Below are positions 34,591 to 42,747 of a DNA stretch of 64,000 bases, piece after piece (position 1 is the stretch's first letter; every line of letters begins with the position of its first letter). Origin of the DNA: an uncultured Latescibacterota bacterium (GTDB lineage Bacteria > Latescibacterota > UBA2968 > UBA8231); assembly GCA_951813615.1 (NCBI GenBank), contig OX638377.1, positions 6,201,693 through 6,265,692 of the forward strand, in the 5' to 3' direction. The position numbers were made by a program, and so were the translations under genes. Under the pieces are notes generated by a model, which worked only from the letters and a program-made list of their open reading frames with translations, ran no database searches and was not told the DNA's origin.

Positions 34591-35640
34591 CTACTGGGCG
34601 CGGCCGCGGCCGGCGACTGCCCATTCTTCGACGACTTCGCCGTTGCGGAGGGCGAAGATGCGGTCGTGGAGGTTGGTGGTCATCCCGCCGTGCAGGGGGA
34701 TGAAAGAGAGGATGTCGCCTACGTTGACGGGACGATTTGCGGCAGTGGTATCGACGTGGCCGTGCTCAACGGACATGCCTTTGAGAAAAAGCTCAGGCTG
34801 TTCGAGGCAGTAGCCATACGGGGTCGGCGGATAGCTGGTGAAGGCCTTCTGGCCGGCATCGACGATGGCTTGTCCCGGCCGGGAGGTGCTGACCACGGTG
34901 ACGACCAAGCGCAGCGGACAGCGGGTGGGGTCGAGGTCTTCGCGCTTGCCCACGCGGGTCATACCTTCGTAAGCGTACGAGCCGATGCGGGTCTCGGTGC
35001 AGCCGAGGGATTTGGAGATGGTTTCGCTGCCAGTGCCGCCGCCGCTGATGATGTGCAGTGGCAGGCCGCTTTTGTGCGCCCCTTCGCGCACTTCGTCGAG
35101 GAAGGGGCGAGCGCGTTCGCTGCTGGGATAGGTCATCACGCCGGTAAAGTCCAGCCCCGGTAGCTGGTCGATGTGCTGGGCCAGCGCGAGGGTGTCGGCA
35201 GGCGATTGGGTGCCGACGCGGCCGCCGCCGGTGTCCATTTCGACGATTGTGCGGATGCGGCAACCTGCGGCCGTGGCGGCCTGAGATAGTCCGTCAACAG
35301 TGTCGGCGGAGTCGGCGGCGACCGTTAGGGTGCTCTTGCCGCTTTGGATCAGGCGCGTCAGGCGGGCTAGCTTGGGCTGGCCGACGATGTTGTAGGGAAT
35401 CAGGATGTCTTGGATGCCGCCATCGGCCATGGCCTCGGCCTCGCCTAACTTCTGGCTGACGATGCCAATGGCTCCCGCGGCGATTTGCAGGCGCGCAATG
35501 GCTGGCGTCTTGTGGGTCTTGGTGTGGACGCGCAGGCCGATTTCGAGCTGGTCGCAGGCGTTTTGCAAGTCGCGGATGTTTTTTTCTAGCACGTCGAGAT
35601 CGACGCAGAGGGCGGGGGTGTCGAGTTCGGTAAAGTGCAT
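34591..35640 (-). CDS. D-threonine aldolase/D-serine dehydratase-like PLP enzyme
   Basis: A 349-residue alanine-racemase-fold PLP enzyme. The N-terminal 'LDTPALCVDLDVLEKNI' and 'RVHTKTHKTPAIA' (lysine for PLP) are typical of the D-threonine aldolase/DSD1 group. 'IISGGGTGS' binds the PLP phosphate. The C-terminal 'EHGHVD' and 'FIPLHGGMTTNLHDRIF' resemble the metal-binding tail. The enzyme would cleave or dehydrate D-3-hydroxy amino acids. GGAAGGA precedes the ATG, and the glycosyltransferase upstream ends 4 bp before it, so they are co-transcribed. Confidence 0.88.
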   Translation of the reverse strand: MHFTELDTPALCVDLDVLEKNIRDLQNACDQLEIGLRVHTKTHKTPAIARLQIAAGAIGIVSQKLGEAEAMADGGIQDILIPYNIVGQPKLARLTRLIQSGKSTLTVAADSADTVDGLSQAATAAGCRIRTIVEMDTGGGRVGTQSPADTLALAQHIDQLPGLDFTGVMTYPSSERARPFLDEVREGAHKSGLPLHIISGGGTGSETISKSLGCTETRIGSYAYEGMTRVGKREDLDPTRCPLRLVVTVVSTSRPGQAIVDAGQKAFTSYPPTPYGYCLEQPELFLKGMSVEHGHVDTTAANRPVNVGDILSFIPLHGGMTTNLHDRIFALRNGEVVEEWAVAGRGRAQ

Positions 35641-35644
35641 GGGC

Positions 35645-36736
35645 TTAGATCCTTCCAGTAAAGAGATCCATGTATTGGTTGGCGATTTTTTCCTGGGCGT
35701 ATTCGCGCTGGACGTAGGTGCGGCACTGGCGGCCTAGATCGGCGCGTTCCGTTGGACTGAGGGCGAAGAAGCGGTGGATTTGCGCGACGAAAGCTGGGTA
35801 GTCCTCGGGGTCAACGAGGAATCCGCCTTCGCGCACGCTCTCGGTCAGGGCATCGACAGCAAAGGCCACGGCTGGGGTGCCGGCGTACATACATTCGAGT
35901 TGGGTCTGGCCGAAGCCTTCGACATCGCCGGGTATGTGGATGTTGGGCATGAGGAAAAGATCGCAACTCGTGCGCAGCATGGCCAGCACATCGTCGGGGA
36001 CTGACCCGAGCAGGACGACGCGGTCCTTTAGACCGGATTGGCAAAGCGCTTGCAAGCGCGCGGTTTCGCTGGCGGGAGGGCCGCAGATTAAGAGGCGAAT
36101 ATCTGCGTCGAGCAGGGGCATCCCTTTTTGCAAGAATTCGACCATGCCCTTGCGGGGGACTTGGCGACCGAAAAGCAGCAGGATGCGGTCTTGGCCAAAG
36201 CGCATCCCGTGTTCTTCCTCGAAACGCGCTCTGACCGTCTCCAGCGCGTCTGGTGACAACTCCAGCGGCTCGACTCCTAAGTAGATGATCTCCAACTTGT
36301 CCTCAGAGACGCCGCTTGCCGCGGTAATGCGGCGGCTGTGTTCGCTGATGACGACGACCTGGTCGCAGGCGCGGACTCCCCAGTGCATCAGCGCGCGTGC
36401 GAGGGGATTTTTGTAGGTCATTTCGAGGCCATAGACGGTGGTGATAAACCGCGCTGGACCCAAAGGGCGCAAGAGTGGAGCCAACGACGCGGCGACTCCG
36501 TCGGCGAAGTACACGGCATCGACGCGGCGGAAGAGCACGGCCCAAAAGGTGGTCACAAAGCAATAGGGGAGGAACCAAGTCAGGTGCAAAAGTGATTGGC
36601 GGCCCAGCGCGATGAGGCGGACTTGGGCTTGGTTGACCAGTCGGGTATAGAGTGCGTGGCAATGGGTCTGGATGCCGCCGATGGTGGGCGGGTAGCGGCG
36701 GGCGAGGAAGAGGATGCGGGGAGGATGGTTTGGCAC
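35645..36736 (-). CDS. Glycosyltransferase family 4-type
   Basis: This 363-residue GT-B glycosyltransferase has 'LARRYPPTIGGIQTHCH' at the N-terminus (glycine loop), 'LLFGRQVPRKG' opening the donor domain and 'IPGDVEGFGQTQLECMYAG', the EGFG...E motif that binds the nucleotide sugar. It would add a sugar to a lipid carrier or glycan at the inner face of the membrane. The start is GTG at 36736, eight bases after the selD stop, with a weak ribosome site. Donor and acceptor are unknown. Confidence 0.88.
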   Translation of the reverse strand: MPNHPPRILFLARRYPPTIGGIQTHCHALYTRLVNQAQVRLIALGRQSLLHLTWFLPYCFVTTFWAVLFRRVDAVYFADGVAASLAPLLRPLGPARFITTVYGLEMTYKNPLARALMHWGVRACDQVVVISEHSRRITAASGVSEDKLEIIYLGVEPLELSPDALETVRARFEEEHGMRFGQDRILLLFGRQVPRKGMVEFLQKGMPLLDADIRLLICGPPASETARLQALCQSGLKDRVVLLGSVPDDVLAMLRTSCDLFLMPNIHIPGDVEGFGQTQLECMYAGTPAVAFAVDALTESVREGGFLVDPEDYPAFVAQIHRFFALSPTERADLGRQCRTYVQREYAQEKIANQYMDLFTGRI

Positions 36737-36744
36737 AGATGTGG

Positions 36745-37806
36745 TTACGGCTCGACGAGGATGCGGCCGGGATTTTCTTCGGTTACCTCGCCGACGAGCG
36801 CGGCAGCGTCTAGTTGGAGGGCGTGGAGGAGGGCCTCGGCCTCGGTTGCGGCCACGGCGATGAGCAGGCCGCCGGAGGTCTGGGCGTCGAAGAGGAGATT
36901 GGCGCGGGCTGGATCGACGCCGTCGGCAACGGTGACTTTGGATTCCAGGAAAAGCTGGTTGTCGCGGGAGCCGCCTTCGAGTCCTTTGGCAGCTAGGGCT
37001 AAGCTGTGTGCTAGGGCTGGAACTTGGGCTGCGTAAAAGGTCATTCCCACTTGGCTGCCCTCGGCCATTTCCGCGGCGTGTCCCAAAAGGCCGAAGCCGG
37101 TGATATCGGTGACGGCGTGGACGGCGAAGTTTGGCAGGATTTCGGCACCTACCTTGTTGAGCGCGAGCATGGATTCCACGGCTTCGGCGAGATCGGTTTC
37201 GGCGAGGTGACCGGCCTTGAAGGCGTTGGCGATTAGTCCGGTGCCCAGTTTTTTGGTGAGGATGAGGCGGTCGCCGGGCTGGGCACCGGCGTTGGTGTAG
37301 ATGTGGTCGGGGTGGACGAGGCCGGTGACGGCGAGGCCATATTTGAGCTCTGGGTCTTGCACGGTGTGGCCGCCGACGAGGGTGCAGCCGGCTTCGGCTG
37401 TTTTAGCTTGGCCACCGCGCAGAATTTCGTTGAACACTGCGGGATCGAGGTCGCCGGTGGGAAAACCCGCGATGTTGAGCGCGGTGAGGGGCTTGCCGCC
37501 CATGGCGTACACGTCGCTGAGCGAGTTGGCCGCGGCAATGGCCCCAAAGGTGTAGGGATCGTCGACGATGGGGGTGAAGAAATCGACGGTCTGCACCAAA
37601 GCCTCGCGCTCGTTGAGGCGATAGACGCCGGCGTCGTCGGCGAGATTGAAGCCGACGAGCAGGTTGGGATCAGTGTTTGCTGGCAGACCTGCCAGGGCAC
37701 GCCGCAACTGGTCGGGGCGCAGCTTGGAAGCTCAGCCGCCGCAGGCGACCATTTGCGTCAGGCGCTTGGTCTTTTTATAGGTGAATATCTTTTGCCAACG
37801 GTTCAT
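36745..37806 (-). CDS. selD: Selenide, water dikinase, selenocysteine-containing (in-frame UGA)
   Basis: SelD makes selenophosphate from selenide and ATP. From the ATG at 37806 the frame runs for 353 residues if the TGA at 37732-37734 is read as selenocysteine: 'LTQMVACGGUASKLRPDQL'. This is the catalytic Cys/Sec position of SelD, followed by the expected 'DDAGVYRL', 'DFFTPIVDDPYTFG', 'SDVYAMGGKP' and 'GHTVQDPELKYGLAVTG'. Starting after the TGA would remove the active site. A hairpin with an exposed GU lies about 24 bases after the TGA. A clear ribosome site is missing at 37806. Conventional gene callers would truncate this gene. It shares the minus strand with the glycosyltransferase downstream. 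Confidence 0.93.
37698..37719 (-). promoter_or_regulatory. SECIS-like hairpin in selD
   Basis: Starting 12 bases after the UGA, CGCCCCG and CGGCGTG can pair (six pairs, one C-C mismatch, one G-U) around the loop ACCAGUUG, leaving a GU exposed 24-25 bases after the UGA. Bacterial SECIS elements bind SelB through such a GU at 16-37 bases. The pairing is by eye. Confidence 0.5.
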
Positions 37807-37821
37807 AATATTTATTGACGC

Positions 37822-37948
37822 TACGCACAGGAGACCTCTTGGGTAGGAGATGCTTCGCTAGGCTCAGCATGACAAGGAAAGGAAACACCATCCACTGTCA
37901 CACTGAGCGCAGCGAAGCGTCTCATCCCTACGGGGTCTGTGCGCAACA
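37822..37948. repeat. Long imperfect inverted repeat (dispersed REP-like element)
   Basis: The arms GGAGATGCTTCGCT...CTCAGCATGACA (from 37846) and TGTCACACTGAGCGC...AGCGAAGCGTCTCA (37895-37924) are near complements. The pairing extends outward through GCACAGGAGACC and GGTCTGTGCG. It occupies most of the 224-bp gap between selD and the MlrC gene. A closely related element is at 39558-39651. The type (TGTCATGCTGAGCG...GAAGCGTCTCA) is widely dispersed in environmental bacteria. Confidence 0.8.
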
Positions 37949-38030
37949 TCAGATAGTTAGAGAAGATAGCATTATATTCTACGGCAAGCGAGGTAACAAA
38001 GCGATCTGTTCGCTAGAAAGGTGATACCGA

Positions 38031-39491
38031 ATGCGCATTGCAACAGCAGGTTTTTCTCACGAGTCGAATTCGTTCTATTCGCAGCCGACGCAGTTAGAGG
38101 ATTTCGGGGGGTGCGAAGGCGCGGATGTGATTAGCCAATACGCGGGCACTTTCCACGAGATCGCCGGCTATATCGCCGGGGTCGAGGAGTTTGGCTATGA
38201 ACTCTATCCGCTCTTGGCGACGTCGGCGACTCCGGGCGGCCCGGTGACTGCGGACACGTACGAGCACTTTGTCGGACGCATCCTCAGCGGACTAGAGGCG
38301 GCCCCCAAGCTAGACGGGGTGCTGTTGGCGCTGCACGGGGCCATGGTCGCCGAGGGGTTTCCCCAAGCCGACGGAGAGACCGTGCGCCGAGTGCGCGCAC
38401 TGGTGGGCGACTTGCCCATCGCCGTGACTCACGACTACCACGCCAACGTGCCCCCGGAACTGGTGGAAGCGGCCGACACCTTGATCATCTACAAGACCAA
38501 CCCCCACATTGACCAGCGGGAACGAGGCTTGCAGGCCGCGTCCATTCTGACGCGGCAGATTCGCGGCGAAGTTCAGCCCAAGATGGCGTTGGTTAAGCCG
38601 GAAGTGCTCTTCAACATTTACTTCCACAACACGAGCGTCGCGCCCATGCAGCCGCTGATGCAGGCGGCGATTGAGTTGGAGTCGGCAGCGGGGATTCTCG
38701 GGTGTAGTATTGCCGGGGGCTATCAATACGCGGATGTGCCTTATATGGGGCCGTCGGTGGTGGTGATTGCGGACGGGGACGAGGAAAAGGCGCAGCGCGA
38801 CGCCGAGCGGTTGAGCGAGCAGATGTGGGCCAGCCGCGACCAGTTAAAGCCTGCGGTGCCCGATCCGGCCGAGGCTGTGCGGTTGGCGTTAGCGAGTGAG
38901 GAGACGCCCGTGTGTTTGCTCGACATGGGCGACAACATCGGCGGCGGCTCGTCGGGGGATTCGACGTTTGTGTTGGAGCAATTGCTCGCGCAGGAAGCGG
39001 ACGGCTGGGTGGTGTCGATCTGGGATGCCGAAAGCGCGCAAGCGTGTTTTGCGGCTGGCATCGGCGGACAGGTCCAGCTCAGCGTGGGCGGCAAGACCGA
39101 CGACATGCACGGGCCGACCTTGGAAATCGCCGGTCGGGTGCGGACGCTACACGACGGGTCGTACGAAGAGCGCGAGCGTCGGCACGGTGGGGGCCGTTAT
39201 TTTAATCAGGGGCCGACCGCGGTTGTGCAAGTCGAGCAGGCCGGGAGCAAAGGACTGCTCTTGCTCAACAGCAAGCGCGCCTGTCCCAACAGCATCCACC
39301 AGATCACCTGTGCGGGGATTCAGCCCGAGCATCAGCGCATCTTGGTGGCCAAGGGCGCGGTGGCGCCTAGAGCCGCGTACGAGCCGGTGTGCGGTCGTCT
39401 AATCGAGGTGGCTTCGGGTGGAGCGACGGCGATTAACCGGCCCGCCGATGAGTATCAGCTAGCGCGGAAGTCGCTCTATGAGTGGCGTTGA
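38031..39491 (+). CDS. M81 family metallopeptidase, MlrC-like
   Basis: This 486-residue protein matches the MlrC family (DUF1485 plus MlrC C-terminal domain). The N-terminal 'ATAGFSHESNSF', 'LDGVLLALHGAMVAEG', 'AVTHDYHANVPPEL' and 'YKTNPHIDQRERG' hold zinc ligands. The C-terminal part has 'LLDMGDNIGGGSSGDSTFVL'. MlrC of sphingomonads hydrolyses linearised microcystin fragments, but the family is broad and most members have unknown peptide or amide substrates. AGAAAGGTGA precedes the ATG. It is isolated between two palindromic elements and likely transcribed on its own. Confidence 0.92.
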   Translation: MRIATAGFSHESNSFYSQPTQLEDFGGCEGADVISQYAGTFHEIAGYIAGVEEFGYELYPLLATSATPGGPVTADTYEHFVGRILSGLEAAPKLDGVLLALHGAMVAEGFPQADGETVRRVRALVGDLPIAVTHDYHANVPPELVEAADTLIIYKTNPHIDQRERGLQAASILTRQIRGEVQPKMALVKPEVLFNIYFHNTSVAPMQPLMQAAIELESAAGILGCSIAGGYQYADVPYMGPSVVVIADGDEEKAQRDAERLSEQMWASRDQLKPAVPDPAEAVRLALASEETPVCLLDMGDNIGGGSSGDSTFVLEQLLAQEADGWVVSIWDAESAQACFAAGIGGQVQLSVGGKTDDMHGPTLEIAGRVRTLHDGSYEERERRHGGGRYFNQGPTAVVQVEQAGSKGLLLLNSKRACPNSIHQITCAGIQPEHQRILVAKGAVAPRAAYEPVCGRLIEVASGGATAINRPADEYQLARKSLYEWR

Positions 39492-39557
39492 CAGGCGCGA
39501 AGGAGGCGGCTAGCTTAGGCCACCTTTAGGATACGACCTATTATACGACAGTAGAGC

Positions 39558-39651
39558 GATATGAGATGCTTCGCTTCGCTCAGCATGACAGCATGGGCGT
39601 CATCACCTGTCATGCTGAGCGGAGCAAAGCGGAGTCGAAGCGTCTCATATC
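39558..39651. repeat. Inverted repeat, second copy of the REP-like element
   Basis: GATATGAGATGCTTCGCTTCGCTCAGCATGACAG-type and CTGTCATGCTGAGCG...CGAAGCGTCTCATATC arms form a long imperfect hairpin within the 243-bp gap 39492-39734. The core matches the element at 37822-37948. The rest of the gap holds only the ribosome site of the next gene. Confidence 0.8.
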
Positions 39652-39734
39652 TCCCATGCCTAAGGTCCATTGGATTACTGTCGTGTACGTAGGGATACGA
39701 TTTAGGACGACAAACCCATAGGAGGAGAACTGTC

Positions 39735-40760
39735 ATGACGCTTCGCATAGGACTAATAGGCGCGGGGGCTAATACCCGCTTGCAGCACATTCCCGGTTTT
39801 CAAGGTATTGACGGAGTCGAAATAACCGCGGTCTGCAACCGCTCGCGCGAATCGGGTCAACGGATCGCCGATGAATACGGCATCCCACAGGTCTTTGAAG
39901 ACTGGCGGGCGTTGATCGCAAGCGACGATGTCGATGCGATCTGCATCGGCACTTGGCCCTATATGCACTGCCCGATGACGCTGGCTGGGCTCGAAGCGGG
40001 CAAGCACGTGCTGACCGAGGCGCGGATGTGCATGAATTTGGCCGAGGCGCGGCAGATGTACGCCGCCTCGCAGCAAACGGATAAGGTGGCGATGATCGTG
40101 CCAGCCCCCTTCTATTTGTCAGCCGAGCCGCTGTTGCTCGACAAGCTGCACAGCGGTTTTTTCGGCGACTTGTTGGAAATTCACTTCACCGGCCTCTCCG
40201 GCGGCTACGACCCGGACGCGCCACTGCACTGGCGGCAGCGCCGCGATCTGTCGGGCAATAACATCATGGCGATGGGCATTGGCAACGAAACCGTGCGGCG
40301 CTATGCCGGGCACGAGAAGGCCGTGATAGCCTATGGCAAGACGTTTACGACCGGGCGGCTCGACGAGGAGACCGGGAAGAACGCCCCGGCCGATGTGCCG
40401 GAAAGCTTGGGCATTGTCGCCGAGCTGGAAAGCGGCGCAACTGCGGTCTATCACTTGAGCAGCGTCGCGCGCTTAGGGCCTGCCTTTGGCTTTGCCTTTT
40501 ACGGCACCAAAGGCTCGTTTAAGATGGACGAGAGTGGAGTATGGGTAGCTGGCGAGGGCGACGACGAGTTCCAGTCCTTCGACATCCCCGAGCATCCGCG
40601 CGACGGCTGGCAGGTAGAAGAGGACTTTGTCGATGCCATCCGCGACAGTCGGCCCGTTACGCATACCAGCTTTGCCGACGGCGTCAAATACATGGAGTTT
40701 ACCGAGGCCGTGCAGATCAGCATGGCCGAAGGACGGCGGGTGGAATTGCCGCTTGATTGA
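39735..40760 (+). CDS. Gfo/Idh/MocA family protein lacking the EKP lysine
   Basis: The 341-residue protein has a good Rossmann loop (GLIGAGANTRLQH, ~6-18) and the family's C-terminal domain. Where most members have the catalytic EKP, this one reads 'VLTEARMCMNLAEA'. The loss of the lysine is shared by a subgroup with an EARM motif that is common in planctomycete-like genomes; activity may differ or rely on another residue. AGGAGGAGAA precedes the ATG. A strong terminator follows. No partner gene lies in the same transcription unit. Confidence 0.88.
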   Translation: MTLRIGLIGAGANTRLQHIPGFQGIDGVEITAVCNRSRESGQRIADEYGIPQVFEDWRALIASDDVDAICIGTWPYMHCPMTLAGLEAGKHVLTEARMCMNLAEARQMYAASQQTDKVAMIVPAPFYLSAEPLLLDKLHSGFFGDLLEIHFTGLSGGYDPDAPLHWRQRRDLSGNNIMAMGIGNETVRRYAGHEKAVIAYGKTFTTGRLDEETGKNAPADVPESLGIVAELESGATAVYHLSSVARLGPAFGFAFYGTKGSFKMDESGVWVAGEGDDEFQSFDIPEHPRDGWQVEEDFVDAIRDSRPVTHTSFADGVKYMEFTEAVQISMAEGRRVELPLD

Positions 40761-40784
40761 TGGCGCGAAAAATGAGGGAAGAGA

Positions 40785-40817
40785 AGCGGCCGAGGCAAAA
40801 GCCCCGGCCGCTTTTTT
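40785..40817 (+). terminator. Rho-independent terminator
   Basis: AGCGGCCG-A-GGC (40785-40796), loop AAAA and GCC-C-CGGCCGCT (40801-40812) form an 11-bp stem with one mismatch followed by TTTTTT. It ends the Gfo/Idh transcript. The T run touches the last codon of the convergent channel gene. Confidence 0.88.
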
Positions 40818-41607
40818 ATTCGTCGATTCGCTCGCCGCAGTGCGGGCAGCGGCGCTCTGGGTCTTCTGACCGGTGAGCTGCTAGGGCGTCGACAAATCCT
40901 GCGCCGAGAAGGCCGGCTGGCAGCGCGAACATGCCGATTCCCAAGATGGCGATGACCGCGGCAATGGTCTGGCCGAGGGCGGTGATCGGATAGGTGTCGC
41001 CGTAGCCGACCGTGGTCAAGGTGACGATGCTCCACCACATGGTGGCCGGGATGCTGGTAAAGACCTCGGGCTGGTCCTCGTGCTCGACGAAGTACATCAG
41101 CGACGAGGAGAGGGCCAACAGGATCAACAGCACTAAGAAGATGCTGACAAGCTCTTCTTTGCGGTCGGCAATGACGTGGCCGAGCAAGCGCAGGGCGCGG
41201 AAGTAGCGCACTAGCTTGAGGACGCGGAAGATCCGCAGGACGCGTATCACGCGGACAAAGCGCGGATCTACGCTCATGGGCGGCAGGAATAAGGGGAGGA
41301 TGGCTATGAGGTCAATGATGGCCATAGGCGTGAGGACAAAGCGAATGCGCCCGGTCACGGGCTGCGAAAACCGAGGGTTGGCAGTAATGACCCATAGGCG
41401 CACTAGGTACTCGACCGCGAACACGGTCAGTGAGAAATCCTCAAAAAGTTCAAAGGCGGCGCGATTGAGGTTGTAGATAGGCTCGACGGTTTCGAGGATC
41501 AAGGCGACGATGTTGAGCAAGATCAGGACGATAATGGCCACATCGACGAAGCGCCCCGGTTCAACGTCTGGCTCGATGAAGCGATAGACGCGCTCTTTGA
41601 GGCTCAT
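40816..41607 (-). CDS. Voltage-gated potassium channel-type ion channel with C-terminal CxxC tail
   Basis: This 263-residue protein has six membrane segments. S4 is a regular arginine/lysine helix ('FVRVIRVLRIFRVLKLVRYFR', charges every third residue) and the selectivity filter is TLTTVGYGDTYP, typical of K+ channels. After S6 ('GIGMFALPAGLLGAGFV') comes a short tail ending in CPHCGE, half a zinc ribbon that could form an intersubunit metal site. It would work as a tetramer in the inner membrane. The ATG lies 4 bp after the FAD oxidoreductase gene, so it closes the phosphonate gene run. Confidence 0.92.
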   Translation of the reverse strand: MSLKERVYRFIEPDVEPGRFVDVAIIVLILLNIVALILETVEPIYNLNRAAFELFEDFSLTVFAVEYLVRLWVITANPRFSQPVTGRIRFVLTPMAIIDLIAILPLFLPPMSVDPRFVRVIRVLRIFRVLKLVRYFRALRLLGHVIADRKEELVSIFLVLLILLALSSSLMYFVEHEDQPEVFTSIPATMWWSIVTLTTVGYGDTYPITALGQTIAAVIAILGIGMFALPAGLLGAGFVDALAAHRSEDPERRCPHCGERIDE

Positions 41608-41611
41608 CTGC

Positions 41612-42745
41612 TTACTCCCACTTTGCGAAGACCTCCTCGGCCAACCCGAAAGCGGTGGTCATGCCGGCACCGCTGATGCCATTGACGATTTTTGCGCCGG
41701 GTGCGGGGTCGGCGATAAAGTCGGCTTGGTCGGGGTGTTTGGCGTAGATGCCGTGCCAGCGCTGGGCGATGTGTAGGGCTGGAGCGGCGAGGAAGGTCTG
41801 GAGATAGTTGAGGATTAGCTGGTCGATTGCGGGTTTGTCGAAGGGATCTATTACCCAGCCGTATTCGTGCGAGTCGCCGATGACGATTTCGCCGCGGCCG
41901 TTTTGCGAGGCCATGACGTGGATGCCCCACTGGTCGAATTCGGGGCGCTCGGCGGCGATGCGCTGGGTGTAGGCGGCCAGCGTCTGGCACTGCTTGAAGG
42001 CGGCGTAGTGGCGCAAGGTCAACCCGGCGGCGAGCATCGGCCCGAGACGCCAGTTGCCGGGCTGGGGCGCGGTGCGCATCATCTGCAACTTGCAGCGAGT
42101 GAGTCCGCTGTTGGCAAATACTTGGGGGTAGAGGGATTCAAAGTCCGCGCCGCTGCAGACGATGGCGCGGTCCACGGACCAAGTTTCCGCTGGCGTGTAG
42201 ATCAGGGGCAGGTCGATGTGGTGGACCGGGGTGGAGAAGCGCAGGGTGATGTCGTACTCGCGTGCTAGGTAGCCCGGCAGCGCGGCGATGGCTTCGCGGG
42301 GATCGACGCAGAGTTCGGTCGCGCTCCAGAGACCGCCTTTGAGTCCAGCGGGCTGCACGGCGTGGCTGCGAGCGAGTACGGCGTCCCGATCGAGTAGCTC
42401 GACCGAGTAGCCGAGGGCCGGGGCGCACTCGGCAAACTCCGCCAACACGGCGCACTCGTCGTCGGCATACGCTAGGTGCAAGGAGCCGGTCTGGGCACAC
42501 CAGATGCCTGCTTTGGGGGCGAGGTCGAGCCATATTTGGCGCGTGCGCAGGGCGCGTTGGTGAATGAGACCGGGAGCTTGGCCGATGGGCCAGATCATGC
42601 CGAAGTTGCGGATCGAGGCCCCTTGCGCTTGGGGCGTGCGCTCGAAGAGGACGACGCGGTGGCCGCGCTTGGCCGCGGCAAGGGCGTGGGCCAACCCGAC
42701 GATGCCGCCGCCGACTACGGCGATATCCGCTTTGAGATCGGGCAT
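41612..42745 (-). CDS. FAD-dependent oxidoreductase of the phosphonate-linked (HpnW/TIGR03364) type
   Basis: This 377-residue DAO-fold enzyme opens with 'DIAVVGGGIVGLAHALAAAKRGHRVVLFER', the FAD-binding GxGxxG and Glu. 'GASIRNFGMIWPIGQ' and a late 'GISGAGMTTAFGLAEEV' are characteristic of the TIGR03364 subgroup found beside phosphonate genes. Related enzymes have been reported to oxidise N-methyl-2-aminoethylphosphonate to phosphonoacetaldehyde. Its position 2 bp after phnY supports that role here. The ATG at 42745 is chosen because longer frames overlap phnY. It could replace the missing PhnW aminotransferase. Confidence 0.85.
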   Translation of the reverse strand: MPDLKADIAVVGGGIVGLAHALAAAKRGHRVVLFERTPQAQGASIRNFGMIWPIGQAPGLIHQRALRTRQIWLDLAPKAGIWCAQTGSLHLAYADDECAVLAEFAECAPALGYSVELLDRDAVLARSHAVQPAGLKGGLWSATELCVDPREAIAALPGYLAREYDITLRFSTPVHHIDLPLIYTPAETWSVDRAIVCSGADFESLYPQVFANSGLTRCKLQMMRTAPQPGNWRLGPMLAAGLTLRHYAAFKQCQTLAAYTQRIAAERPEFDQWGIHVMASQNGRGEIVIGDSHEYGWVIDPFDKPAIDQLILNYLQTFLAAPALHIAQRWHGIYAKHPDQADFIADPAPGAKIVNGISGAGMTTAFGLAEEVFAKWE

Positions 42746-42747
42746 GG

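Noticed and set aside
37732..37734. TGA in selD as a sign of a pseudogene or sequencing error
   Set aside because: It falls exactly at the catalytic Cys/Sec position, the flanking frame is intact on both sides, and a SECIS-like hairpin follows.
37815..38024. Open frame of 69 codons between selD and the MlrC gene
   Set aside because: It lies almost wholly inside the inverted repeat, with no ribosome site or protein similarity.
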